Assembly: GCF_950295315.1 (NCBI RefSeq)
Contig: NC_080175.1
Location: forward strand, 63,322,853 to 63,386,852
DNA length: 64,000 nucleotides
Direction: 5' to 3'
From: Erinaceus europaeus
Taxonomy: Eukaryota > Chordata > Mammalia > Eulipotyphla > Erinaceidae
The notes under the pieces are model-generated. The model was not told where the DNA came from. It ran no database searches and worked only from the letters and a program-made list of their open reading frames with translations. This document shows positions 23,913 to 34,709 of the stretch, piece after piece. Position numbers and translations under genes: made by a program. Numbering within the stretch: position 1 is the first letter of the stretch; every line of letters begins with the position of its first letter.

Positions 23913-24096
23913 AGGGAGTCCGGTGGTAGTCCAAGGGTTAAGCACAAGTGGTGAAGTAGGTCTGCTGGTGTCTGTCCTTCTCCCCCTCTCTGTCTTCCCC
24001 TCCTCTCTCCATTTCTCTTTGTCCTATCCAACAACTACATCAATAACAACAATAAAAAAACAAGTTCAACAAAAGGGAATAAATAAATAAATATAA
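23913..24096 (+). mobile_element. SINE group A with internal deletion of box B region
   Basis: Head GGGAGTCCGGTGGTAGTCC and GGGTTAAGCACAAGTGGTG are followed at once by GAAGTAGGTCTGCTGG. About 70 bp that normally hold box B (GGTTCGAACC) and CTCCCCACCTGCAGG are missing. The tail (CAACAAAAGGGAATAAATAA) is complete. Confidence 0.85.
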
Positions 24097-25831
24097 AAAA
24101 TTAAAACAAAATAAATTATGTAAAAAAGTTTACAAATGGCTTTACCTTATGTCTTTATTGGGAAAATAGAACATATACTTAATTAGAGTTACATACAAAA
24201 AAAAGGAAAATATAATCCTACTTATTTCTCTCTCAAACCATAAGTCAAGGTCTATACTAGAGGAAGGCATGGAGACATTATTTAATCCCCTTAAGTCTCA
24301 GTGAGAAATAATTTTATGAAGAAAAAAACAGAAGAGTTGAAAAAAATGATTTCTAAAAATCATGAAGGTCTTTAATGTGCTCCTCTAATTTCATTTTGAC
24401 ATTGAAAAGTATATCTTACTAGGTGATCAACATGGGGAGTATTTTCAAGAGAAATGTAGGAGGACAGATATATTTGAAGGGCAAAATGTTCTCAAAGGTC
24501 ATGGAGTTGGGGATGATGACAAAAGTTAACAGGACATTCTCCTAGGGAACACCTTACATGGTAATTTGATTTCAGAAATTACTTACTTAAAAAGAATCTA
24601 TTGCAGACAAAAACCAGTAAGGTCAAGCTCTTTAACAGATAAGTCTAACAAGGAAAATTGTTCGACATTTGGAACCCACTGTTTTGCCCAGTGTTTTGAC
24701 ATCCTATTTTTCCTTTAATCTGCTGACATTTAAATCTAATTAATTCCATATTGTGTGTTGTTCATGGATATTTAGTTCCACAGATACCATGATTTTCCTT
24801 AGGCTTGAATTTCTGCTTGAGATTGGAGAACCTTCTAAGCATAAATCTTAAAAAGTGAATGAATAACTTCACTAAGACAAAATAATAAGAAAGCAATTGC
24901 AAAATAATTTATATATGCAATTGTAAATTAGGGAGATTTTTATAAAATACAGTGAATGAGAAGAAAATAATTACAACAATTCTACTGTAAACACTGATTT
25001 TATATAAATTATAAAAAGAAAGTGCAGACATTTAATATAAAATAATTCTTAAATCCTTAAAGAGATTATGTGAACATTTTAATAATTGAAACAATGTATT
25101 TCATCTTAGATATTTAATTACCATAACTTTATCTCATGAAAAATTTCTCTAGCATGCAATACAGACATGATTGTTTTATCTCAATAATACTGCATATTAA
25201 AAAGGGCTTTGGATGTTAAATTAAAATTTTTCTGCTGATAAAAAAGCTTTGAATATTGTGTTATGATTTTCTGAGGTCATCAAAATTAAAAGCACATTGT
25301 TTTTCTTATTTTGACTTCTTTTGCTTTAAAAATCTGTTTTTATAAATAAAAACAACAAAAAGTGCAGAAAATATGTTGCATATGACCTAAGTCATCACAT
25401 ATGTATACATAATGTAGTTATACATTTTACATCTAGGTACATAGAATTACTAACCATATTTAAATTAAAGATATCTATCAAAAGGTACAAAGTGTTTTAA
25501 GCAAACACATGGATATTTGGAAGAAAGAGTTTGTTTTGGATGGGATCTGTAAGAACTGTGGTGTTGGAATAGCAGGGAACAGAGTGGGCCAATTTGTAAA
25601 TGCAGCCTTCCACATCATTACTCAGGTAACAGTGAACAGATTTCCTGACTTTTCTCATCTTTCATGTTGTTGACCTGTCTAATGTGGATAGTGCCAAATC
25701 TGAAAGTCTGTTGTGTGAGTGCTAAAGATAACATACTCAAAACTGAGCAGGTAAACTATAATTTTCACCATTCAGAGTCCTATAAATGGAGAGGAAAAGA
25801 CTGTCACCTCCTTCACCCTTCAATTCTCCAG
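24097..25831. other. Unique AT-rich DNA
   Basis: No gene, RNA gene or transposon recognised over 1.7 kb. Frequent stops in all frames. Confidence 0.55.
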
Positions 25832-27359
25832 TCATTGTAGTCTTTTTTTTTTCTTTTTTATTTAAGAAAGGATTAATTAACAAAACCATAGGGTAGGAGG
25901 GGTACAATTCCACACAATTCCCACCACCCAATCTCCATATCCCACCCCCTTGCCTGATAGCTTTCCCACTCTCTATCCCTATGGGAGCATGGACACAGGG
26001 TCATTGTGGGTTGTAGAAGGTGGAAGGTCTGGCTTCTGTAATTGCTTCCCCGCTGAACATGGGTGTTGACTGGTCAGTCCATACTCCCAGTCTGTCTCTC
26101 TCTTTCCCTAGTAGGGTGTGTCTCTGGGGAAGCAGAGCTCCAGGACACATTGGTGGGGTCTTCAGTCCAGGGAAGCCTGGTCGGCATCCTGATGACATCT
26201 GGAACCTGGTGACTGAAAAGAGAGTTAACATACGAAGCCAAACAAATTGTTGAGCAATCATGGACCCAAAGCTTGGAATAGTGGAGAGAAAGTGTTAGGG
26301 GGGTACTCACTGCAAACTCTAGTGTACTTCTGCTTTCAGGTATATATTTTGCAGTAGTTTACGGATACGTGTGAACATATGCTCTCTCTCACAGAAACTG
26401 GTGTATATCTAGGTTTTGGAACTTTGTTAGAAAGTGAACCACCTGAGATGGAATTAGAGCATACTATGAAAGGAAAGGTCTCACCCGAGTAATGAAGCTG
26501 AAGGGTTGTCATTCCACAAGTGAGGTCTCTGGACACAGTCTGAAGTGAAGCATGTTGAGGTGGCAATCGTTGTGTTGGTTAGGTTGTGATTGGCAGATGC
26601 AATATTATTTGATATGTATTGGGAAAGGCATGCGGGAAAGTTGGCCCTATCCAATGGTTCCAGGACTGGGGGAAGTAGAGGCTCTATAGTGGAGATGTGA
26701 GGTTCCTGCTGTCTTAGGGTTCCAAAAGACAATTGATAATTAATGTTATCATCACATTAATTGGTAATTGCGTTAACTTTGAAAAGTCCTTTTGTTAGAG
26801 TTTGCTGTACAGTACCCAGTATCTTATATATAGCTGTGCTATTGGTTGCTTCTGATCTACTTGGTCTAGGCTTTTGAGAGTGTCTGTATATCAATTACAC
26901 AGTCTATATATTAAAAAGATTCAGTTTGTGTTTTGATAAACTTCGAGACATACAATTAATTTTCCACCTCTCAAATTAATTAACTAGTGATTTATATGAC
27001 TACATTTTATTAGGAGTGTACATAAACACCATTCCCACCACCAAAAGACTGTGACCCATCCCTCCCACCTACTCCCACCCCACACTGGCCCAGGAAGCTG
27101 CATGTCTACCCCTCACCACAGGGTTTTTACTTTGGTGCCCTACTTACAATTTGGTCAGGTCCTGCTTTTAGTTTCCCTTTCAGATCTTCTTCCTCAACTT
27201 CTTTTGATGAGTGGGATTATCCCATACTCATCTTTATCTTTCTGACTTAGCTCACTTAACATAATTCCTTCTAGCTCTGTCCAAGATGGGTTAGAGAAGG
27301 TGGGTTCATTGTTCTTGATAGCTGCATAGTATTCCATTGTGTATATCATTGTAGTCTTA
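25832..27359 (-). mobile_element. Young L1 3' end, minus strand, with 13-bp TSD
   Basis: TCATTGTAGTCTT flanks the insert at 25832-25844 and 27347-27359. Between them, on the minus strand, lie the last part of ORF2 (the [18 protein letters not shown] block to the ORF2 stop), the proximal 3' UTR and the full distal 3' UTR ending in an A tail at 25845. It shows the complete order of the long 3' UTR in one uninterrupted 1.5 kb copy. No intact domain remains. Confidence 0.93.
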
Positions 27360-28094
27360 ATTAGAATATCACTGCAGCTGTGCCTCAAGCTGGGCTAAGG
27401 TCAATGAAATACACTCAATATATTTGCTTTTTTCCAACCAACAAGCCAAAAGGAGAGGAGAGAACCATACAGACTATATGATCGTTTTAAACTCCCAATT
27501 ATATAACATTTTTAATGATAGTTTGTAACAAAATTCACACCTTGTTCAAGGGAAAATGCTCTTAGCACCATGACCTATTCTAAGTATAGATCTATGTAAA
27601 TAGTAAATACTTTTCATATGAGAATACAATAAAATATGAGAAATATTATGCAAGGATGTTAAAGAAATGCAATTATAAATTATAAAAACATTCAATTAAT
27701 CACTTTCTTAATAAATCCTAACTTCTACTTATTTGTTTTTTCTTTTATCAAAAACTAAAAGTGAAATTACTTCAAATTTATTTGGATATGCAAGCTAAGA
27801 AAACTTGAATTTTCTGGAAACTTTTTGACAACTATGGCAAGTGCTTACTTTCTTTTTAGATAAAGGAAGAAGAGTATACATGGCTAATATATGAGGAGGC
27901 AATGGAGATATTTTCTTTATTTAAGGCCTTCATTAAATCTGTAAGAGACATATTTAATACAAGGTTTTAAATAACAATCAATTTTATATTTGAGATTTTG
28001 GAAAGATATGTTTATTATAATAAAATGAAGTGTAGTTTTTAAAAATATTTATAGAGCAGAGTCCACTGGTAATAAATAAAAGAAAATGAAAAAC
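27360..28094. other. Unique AT-rich DNA
   Basis: No gene recognised. Confidence 0.5.
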
Positions 28095-28460
28095 AAACAT
28101 ACAAACAAAATTGGATTGCATCCAACAGAAAAGTTTCTGCACAGCAAAGGGAACCATCAGCAAAATATAAGGACACCCTACAGAATGGGAGACTACATTC
28201 CATACATCAGATAAAAGGGATAAGATTTAACTATATAAAAATCTCTTTAAACTAGGCAACAAAAAGACAAATAACTCTATTTAAAATTGGGATAAGACAT
28301 AGAATACTCACAAAATAAGTCCCAACAAACATGTAACACAATGTTCAAAATCTAGTTCATTCCCAGTGTTTAGCACCCAAAAAAGTTCAGTTACTGATTA
28401 TCAAAGAAAATTATCATCTATTAACCCTGCGATAAAATGACATGAGAAATATATATTTCT
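28095..28460 (+). mobile_element. Old L1 ORF2 fragment, plus strand
   Basis: AAAGTTTCTGCACAGCAAAGG, ACAGAATGGGAGACTACATTCC and ATACATCAGATAAAAGGG correspond to the ORF2 region encoding KSFCTSKET and EWEKIFTCHTSD in younger copies. Strongly diverged with many stops. Confidence 0.7.
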
Positions 28461-28619
28461 ATAGCAATTAACATGTATTCAAATTATGAGGAGAATATTA
28501 CTGAAACCACTACAACTCAAACACTTTAGGTTCATCAAATTGACCTGATTAGATCCAAGATGGAGTTACTCATGTTAAACTTTATATACTCAAGTCAAAA
28601 TTTGACTAAGATTCTATGC

Positions 28620-28915
28620 TGAGTTATTTTAGAAAAATAAGGTCTATCCCACTAGGGAAACATAGAAACATGCTGGGAGTAAGGATCAATGCTCATGTTT
28701 AACAGAGAGGCAATTACAAAAGCCAGATCTTCCACCTTCTGCACCCATAATGATCCTGGGTACATAATCCCAGAGGGATAAAGAATAGGAAAACTTCCAA
28801 AATAGAGGATGGGACATGGAACTCTGGTGGTGAGAACTATATGGAAATGTACTCCTCTTATCCTACAGTCTTGTCAGTCATGAAATCAATAAAAAATTTC
28901 TATAAAAAAGAAAAG
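28620..28915 (+). mobile_element. Old L1 distal 3' UTR fragment
   Basis: CCCACTAGGGAAACATAG, GGAGTAAGGATCAATGC, AGATCTTCCACCTTCTGC and CTCTGGTGGTGAGAAC, ending at an AATCAATAAAAAATTTC tail. Confidence 0.75.
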
Positions 28916-29121
28916 ACCTACCTACCTTAGCCAGTCAGCGTTTGTTTCTGTTATTATAGGAACCAAAGCTTACTTCAAACTTTCATCTTTTTTTTAAATA
29001 TGAGAACAATATCCCTGATTTAATCAATTATCAGATGCATAATATAATTTCCTTGATTATTCATTTTAAAATTTTCATTACTACCTATTAGAATGAATCT
29101 GGGTTCATGAAATTTTTATTA

Positions 29122-29402
29122 CAGTCAGGTGGTAGTGCAGCGGGTTAAGCACAGGTGGCGCGAAGCACAAGGACCAGCTTAAGGATCCTGGTTCGAGCCC
29201 CAAGCTCCCCACCTCCAGGAGAGTAGCTTCACAGGCAAGTCTCCAGGTGTCTATATTTCCCTCTCCCCTCTGCCTTCCCCTACTCTCTCCATTTCTCTCT
29301 GTCCTATTCAACAGTGGCTACAACATCAATAACAATAGCAATAATAACTACAACAATAAAACAACAAGGGCAACAAAAGGGAATAAATAAATAAATAAAT
29401 AA
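29122..29402 (+). mobile_element. SINE group A, plus strand
   Basis: Well preserved: GTAGTGCAGCGGGTTAAGC (box A), GGTTCGAGCCCC (box B), CTCCATTTCTCTCTGTCC and a CAACAAGGGCAACAAAAGGG tail followed by four AAAT units. An (AT)n tract follows at 29453-29500. Confidence 0.92.
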
Positions 29403-29460
29403 ACTTTAAACTAGAATTTGCTTATTTTGCCTCTGATAGTATGCAAGAAATCATATATAT

Positions 29461-29502
<42 letters not shown>

Positions 29503-29561
29503 CCTATTTTAAAGAAAGAAAAAAGGCCAACATGATTCATTGCCTATACATTATATGGATA

Positions 29562-29741
29562 AGTTAATGAGTTCTTTTTTATTATTTTATTTCATTATAC
29601 TTTATTTTCTTTTGCCAGAGCACTGCTCAGCTCTGGCTTATGGAAGTATGGGAGACTGAACCTGGGACTTGAGAGCCTCAGGCATGAAAGTCTCTTTGCA
29701 TAACCATCATGCTATATCCCCACTCCAGTTAATGAGTTCTT
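29562..29741 (-). mobile_element. SINE group C, minus strand, with 15-bp TSD
   Basis: Body 29577-29726 reads on the minus strand as head, GGTTCAGTCTCCC, CAGAGCTGAGCAGTGCTC and A-rich tail. AGTTAATGAGTTCTT is repeated perfectly at 29562-29576 and 29727-29741. Confidence 0.92.
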
Positions 29742-29819
29742 AACTAGGAAGGTGGAGCTGAAGCATGGAGTAAGAACAGTCTCTGAATCCAGAAATCCTG
29801 GAATTAAGCTTATTTTCTT

Positions 29820-30138
29820 TTTTTATTATTTATTTATTAGAGACAGATTGTAAAGGAAAAGGGAGATAGAGAAAGAAAGATCCCTGCATCACTATTTTAC
29901 CACTTGTGAAGCTTCCTGAGGACTTGATTTTTTTTTTTTTAGTATTTATTTAGGATAGAGACTCAAAAATTGAGAGTTGGAGAGGAAATAGAGAGGGAGA
30001 GAGAAAGAGAGACACTTGCAGCGTTATTTCACCACTTGTAGAGCTTTCCTTCTTACAGGTGGGGACTGGGGGCTTGAACCCAGGTCTTTTTGCATTGTAA
30101 CATGTGTGCTCAAACAGGTGCACCACCACCTGGCCACT
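29820..30138 (-). mobile_element. Two tandem SINE group B copies, minus strand
   Basis: A truncated copy (29820-29923: tail, GAGACAGATTG, CACTTGTGAAGCTTCC, then lost head) is followed by a full copy (29925-30138: poly-T, GGATAGAGACTCAAAAATTG, GTTATTTCACCACTTG, GTGGGGACTGGGGGCTTGAAC, GGTGCACCACCACCTGGCC). The second looks inserted into the first. Confidence 0.82.
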
Positions 30139-30272
30139 ATTTTGTTATTTAAAATTGGTGATACAATGAGTATATAATAGAGTATGTAAAACATTTATCT
30201 CCATTCACTTATTTGATCATTTATTCAAAGAATAGTGATCAATTCAGCATCATTAATCAAAGAAAATTCTAA

Positions 30273-30410
30273 AAGGGAAGAGGAGATAGCATAATGATTA
30301 TTCAAAGGGGCTCTCATGCTTGAGGCTCTGAAGTCCCAGGTTCAATCCACAGCATCACCATAAACTAGAGCTGAGTGGTGCTCCAATTAAAAAAAAAGGA
30401 AAAGAAAAAA
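30273..30410 (+). mobile_element. SINE group C, plus strand
   Basis: GAGATAGCATAATGATTATTC, CCCAGGTTCAATCCACAGC and TAGAGCTGAGTGGTGCTCC, ending in an A-rich tail. Confidence 0.85.
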
Positions 30411-30679
30411 AAATTAAAATACCCCTAATTTTAAACAAGTTTACATTCACTAATTGATATAGAAATGAAAATTTATGTAATGATTCTTTATGAATTATAG
30501 ATAAGACCCAAGTTTGATAAAGAGCTTTATTATATAAAGGGATAATTTTAAAACACTACATTGTATTTTATATTTTATTCTTTTTCTCTTTCTTTTTTTC
30601 TTTCTGTTTTCTTTCCTTTTTTCCCCTGGGTATCATTTTATTGAAAGTACATTAATTTAGAGATTGTTTTTATCAAAAG

Positions 30680-31685
30680 GGTTTCTCCTCAAATTTCCCA
30701 AGACAAAAGTGAATTTCACATTCTATCAATGGCACATCTTGTTGCAGGTAAGGCCTTAGATTCTCATTCTTCCTGATAATTTTCTTTTCTTCTTTTTGTT
30801 TTTTTTAAACTTCTGAGTCACCAAATCTACTGCAATCAACCACACAAATGAGGGTTCACACTTTATTGTCCTTTGCTTTGTTTCTTTTTGTTTTTCTTTT
30901 TCTCTTTTCCCATTTTATTTGATAGGACAGAAATTGAGAGGGGAGCATAGAAAGGGAGAGTGAAAGATAGATGCCAGCAGACCTGCTTCACTGCTCATGG
31001 ACCTCTTGCAGTTGGGGATCAGGAGCTTGGCTTGAACCCAGGTTGTCCAGCGGCTCCTTGTGCATAATAGTACTGAGTGAACTTAACTGGGTATGCAACT
31101 GCCTGCCTGCCTTTGCTTTGTTTCTTAGACCAGTGAGTGAGAATCATACGTTATTTGATCTTCTGTTTCTAGTTTATTTAATATTTTTTTCTTTCAATAG
31201 TTTGACATTACTATATTTATGCCCCCTCAAAAATTACCAAGTACAATGCATAAAAGTATCATCATAGTAAACATAGTCATTTTGTTTATAGATTTATTTA
31301 AGATATTGATTTTATCCATCTTCTTTTATGGAATAATGTACATTTCTCTTCTTTCAAAAAGAACTCGTATCATTAATGCAAAAATGATAGGGCATACTTA
31401 TCCTTCTTATCACACAACTCCCCTTACTCTTCCCTACTCCTCTCCTTTCTAGTCTCTAAATCTGCTGTAAATACCAAAGCATATTACAGTATTATCAGGT
31501 ATTATGTCTTGCTTTATTTTTTTTATCAAACCTGTGAAATTACCTGTTACTATCCCCTTCTTCTGACTTATTTAACTTAACATCATTACCAGTTTCCAAG
31601 TCTATAGAAGAGAATATTTCATTTCTCAAAACTTAGCAGTATTCCATTGTCCATATGTACCTATTTTCTCAACAGCCTTATTCAA
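30680..31685 (-). mobile_element. Old mammalian L1 3' region, minus strand, split by a SINE
   Basis: The plus strand has inverted old-L1 landmarks: AATCTACTGCAATCAACC, CAGTGAGTGAGAATCATACG, TCTGACTTATTTAACTTAAC and GCAGTATTCCATTGTCC. Each is decayed. A group B/A-like SINE interrupts it at 30870-31126. Orientation reverses at 31686. Confidence 0.6.
30870..31126 (-). mobile_element. tRNA-derived SINE, minus strand, with 17-bp TSD
   Basis: CCTTTGCTTTGTTTCTT is repeated perfectly at 30870-30886 and 31110-31126. The body has GATAGGACAGAAATTGAGAG, CAGACCTGCTTCACTGC and GGCTTGAACCCAGG on the plus strand, the inverted group B/A pattern. Confidence 0.9.
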
Positions 31686-33075
31686 AAATGGGGGGGGGGC
31701 ATGGGCAGATTCTTCTTCAGAGAAGACGTCCAAAGGGCTACTAGATATAAGAAAAATGGCCAAAGTCACTGATTGTCAGGGAAATGTAAATTAAAAAAGG
31801 AGATAATATTTTTATACCTGTGAGGATGTCGTACATTAGAAAATAAAGAAACAGCAGCTGTTGTTATGAGGGAAAGCAATTCTCCTACATTGCGACATTC
31901 AAAACAGTGGGAAACAATCTGAAGATTCATCATAATCCTATAAATAGGCTTATTTTATGAACCAGCAATTCCTTTCCTGGGAATAAACCCAGGGAAAACA
32001 AAGACAGATATTTAAAAAACAAACAAATAACAAAACAAAACAAGCAAACAGTAAACTTGCACACATATATTGAAAGCAGTACAGTTTGTAATAGCCCAAA
32101 CTTGGAACCCAGATGCCCCAAATGGCAGATGAGTGACTAAGAAAGTTGTGGTACATATACATTTCGGAGGAGGCTCCAGCTGGCCGGGCTAGCTTCACGG
32201 GCGGGTAACAGAGACTCGAGGACACACGGCTGGGCAGGGAAGCTGTATTTCTTTATTCAGGAACAACGATTTATAAACTAAGACAAACTAATCATCAAAC
32301 AGAACTCTCCTGCCTCCTTCCCCCGCAGCGGCGCCAAGCACTCTCGAACTCTGGAACTCTGGACCTCTCTCAGGGTTCCTTGGGGTGGGGACAAGCGGGC
32401 CCACAAAAACTAGCAGGACTGAACCAATTTTCTTGGCAGGGGGAGAGCATACAACAATACATAATGGAATATGATGAAGCTAAAAACAATGAGGGCATAT
32501 CCTTGGCAATATATTGCTTAGAATGTGAAATTATCAGCTCCAATACTCAGCAACCAAGTTTCCGATGCTACCATGGTGCCAAACTGATTTTCCTGGGGCA
32601 GACAACTTCACCATCATGTCTGGAACCTCACCACTCCAGAGCCCTACCCCACTAGAGACAGATACATACAGGTTAGGAGTATGGATCAACCTGTCAATGC
32701 CTATGTCCAGTGGAGAAGCAGTTACAGAAGTTAGACCTTAGACCTTCTGCATCCCATAAAGATCTTTGGTCCATACTCCAGAGGAATAAAGAATAGGGAC
32801 TCTTTCATTGGAGGGCACAGGATACAGAAATCTGGTGGTAGGAATTATATTGAATTATATCCCTCTTAGCTCACAATCTTGTCAACTATTATTAAATAAC
32901 TAATAAAAATAAAGTATCATGTTGAGTAAAATAAGACAGAAAGAGATGGACCAATATGGAATGATTTCACTCATAGGTAGAACTTAAGATAAATGGACTA
33001 TAAGAGAAAAGGTAAGAATCTTGAACTGCCTGGATAATATTTCACCAAAACAAATATGTCTGGGGAAGGAAGTTA
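31686..33075 (+). mobile_element. Old L1 ORF2/3' UTR, plus strand, holding an LTR and a younger L1 tail
   Basis: AAAAATGGG...AGAAGACGTCC, CACTGATTGTCAGGGAAATG, CCAGCAATTCC...CTGGGAATAAACCC and AATGGAATATGATG are decayed ORF2 C-terminal text. An LTR splits it at 32163-32456. At about 32540-32925 a younger L1 distal 3' UTR is inserted (GTTTCCGATGCTACCATGG to AACTAATAAAAATAAAG). The old L1 resumes with GTTGAGTAAAATAAGACAG and GATTTCACTCATAGG. No intact coding sequence. Confidence 0.7.
32157..32462 (-). mobile_element. Solo LTR, minus strand, betaretrovirus-like family, 6-bp TSD
   Basis: Body 32163-32456 is flanked by ATACAT on both sides (32157-32162, 32457-32462). On the minus strand it begins TGTTGTATGC, has a TATA-like TTTATAAA near 32270, a poly(A) signal AATAAAG near 32252, and the U5 block GTTACCCGCCCGTGAAGC. 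It ends CCTCCGAA rather than the usual CA, so a few terminal bases seem to be missing compared with the copy at 44554. The restored target matches L1 ORF2 text, which confirms the boundaries. Confidence 0.82.
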
Positions 33076-33847
33076 AGAGATGCAGTGAAGGGTTATTGGT
33101 GTACTAGTGTACACCCTTTTGAATATAAATAAAATCTGCCTACTAGTCATCTACAAAACAGAGACAACCCACCCAAATCTTCATCTGCACTATTCCAGCT
33201 TTTAGGTTCATAATTAGGAAACTATTTGTTTGGCTTTATATGTTAACTCTCTTTGCAGCCACCAGGTTCCAGATGCTACCATGATGCCAACCAGATATCC
33301 CTGGACAGACAACCCCACCAATGTGTCCTGGAGCTCTGATTCCCCAGAGCCCCTTGCCACTAGGGAAAGAGAGAGGCAGGCATGGAGTATGGATCAATCT
33401 GTCAACATTCATGTTCAGAGGGGAAGCAATTACAGAAGCCAGACCTCCCACCTTCTGCATCCCACAATGACCTTGGGTCCATACTCCCAGAGGGTTAAAG
33501 AATAGGAAATCTATCAAGGGAGGGGATTGGGATATGGAGTTCTGGTGGTGGGAATTGTGTGGAGTTGTACCCCTCTTATCCTACGGTTTTCTCAGCATTT
33601 CCTTTTTTTTTTTTTTTTTAAAGATTTTATTTATTTATTAATGAGAAAGACAGGAGGAGAGAGAGAAGGAACCAGACATCACTCTGGTACATGTGCTGCC
33701 TGGGATTGAACTCAGGACCTCATGCTTGAGAGTCCAATGCTTTATCTACTGCACCACCTCCCAGACCACCAGTGTTTCCTTTTTATAAATAAAAAAATAA
33801 ATTAAAAAAGAGAGATGCAGTGAAGGGTTATTGGCGTACTAGTGTAC
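33076..33847 (+). mobile_element. L1 3' UTR insertion flanked by an unusually long direct repeat
   Basis: The distal L1 3' UTR (33113-33810) runs from ACCCTTTTGAATATAAATAA to TTTTTATAAATAAAAAAAT. It is bracketed by a 37-bp direct repeat with one mismatch at 33076-33112 and 33811-33847, starting AGAGATGCAGTGAAGGG. A group E SINE is inserted just before the L1 tail. Confidence 0.85.
33601..33780 (-). mobile_element. tRNA-derived SINE group E, minus strand
   Basis: Minus strand: GGTGGTGCAGTAGATAAAGC (box A region), GAGTTCAATCCCAGGC (box B), GCACATGTACCAGAGTGATG, then CTCCTGTCTTTCTCATTAAT and an A-rich tail. Flanking copies of a GTTTCCTTTTT-like L1 motif give a likely TSD. Confidence 0.85.
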
Positions 33848-33892
33848 GACAGGACAGGGACCCTTAGTTTGGGTAAGGTGAGTCTCTCTCTC

Positions 33893-34110
33893 TTTCTCTT
33901 TAATTTTTATCATCTTTATTTAATGGATAGAGATAGCCAGGAATAGAGAAGGAAAGGGGAGACTGAGAGGGAGTGAGAAAGAGAGACACCTGCAGTACTG
34001 CTTCACCATTCACAAAGCTTTCCCGTTGTAGGTAGGGACCAGGAGCTTGAACCAGGTCCTTGAGCACTGTAACGTGTGCTCAATCAGGTGTGCCACTAAC
34101 CACCCAGCCC
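33893..34110 (-). mobile_element. SINE group B, minus strand
   Basis: Inverted group B: TTTATTTAATGGATAGAGATAG, GAGAGACACCTGCAGTACTG, AAAGCTTTCCCGTTGTAGG and head CAATCAGGTGTGCCAC. Confidence 0.88.
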
Positions 34111-34534
34111 AGGGATTGGGGTAGTTGAGTGTCCCAGACACTTATCATGGGGAAATGAAAGGCAGTGATATATATATATATATATATATTTTTTTTAAAT
34201 ATATATATATATTAATATATATATTGTTATATATTTACCATATATTTATTGGAGGCCATTTGTCCTCCAATAATAAACTACAAATGACATTTTTGTAACA
34301 TGCAGGTGTTAGGGACTGCTATGATGGTGATCAAATTGACATATATAAATGTATCAAATCAGCAAATTGTATATTTTACACTTACATGCCACATTCCAAT
34401 TGTGTATATACTAAAAATAGGGCACAGTACTGCACTAGTACTATATACTATTGTACTATAGTACAATACTAAATAGTAAAATATACTATTGTACTATAGT
34501 ACAATACTAAAGCTTAAGGTAAGATCTACCGAAG
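34111..34534. repeat. AT-rich satellite-like DNA with duplicated palindrome
   Basis: A (TA)n-rich stretch (34171-34230) is followed by a small inverted repeat ATTGGAGG/CCTCCAAT at 34248-34271. Then come two perfect copies of the 20-bp palindrome TATTGTACTATAGTACAATA at 34449-34468 and 34487-34506, 38 bp apart. The left part may be a decayed LINE tail like that at 11715. Confidence 0.6.
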
Positions 34535-34542
34535 TGTATCAC

Positions 34543-34644
34543 TTCTTCTTCTTCTCCTTCTTCTCCTTCTTCTCCTTCTTCTCCTTCTTCTCCTTCTTCT
34601 CCTTCTTCTCCTCCTTCTTCTCCTTCTTCTTCTCCTTCTTCTTC

Positions 34645-34676
<32 letters not shown>

Positions 34677-34709
34677 CTTCTTCTTCTTCTTCTTCTTCTT
34701 CTTCTTCTT
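34543..34709 (-). repeat. (GAA)n tail of the Vingi-like element
   Basis: About 167 bp of TTC on the plus strand, first as TTCTTCTCC-type mixed units, then pure TTC next to the element. The element's stop codon TAG at 34710-34712 abuts the tract, so the tail is the 3' terminus. It gives meaningless poly-Arg and poly-Phe open frames. Confidence 0.93.

Noticed and set aside
30971..31452. Cys/Leu-rich open frames that could suggest small membrane proteins
   Set aside because: They cross the SINE boundary at 31110 into old inverted L1 and have no conserved motif.
34248..34271. Hairpin ATTGGAGG/CCTCCAAT as a terminator or RNA gene
   Set aside because: An 8-bp stem alone in AT-rich DNA with no promoter or T run; may be part of a LINE tail.
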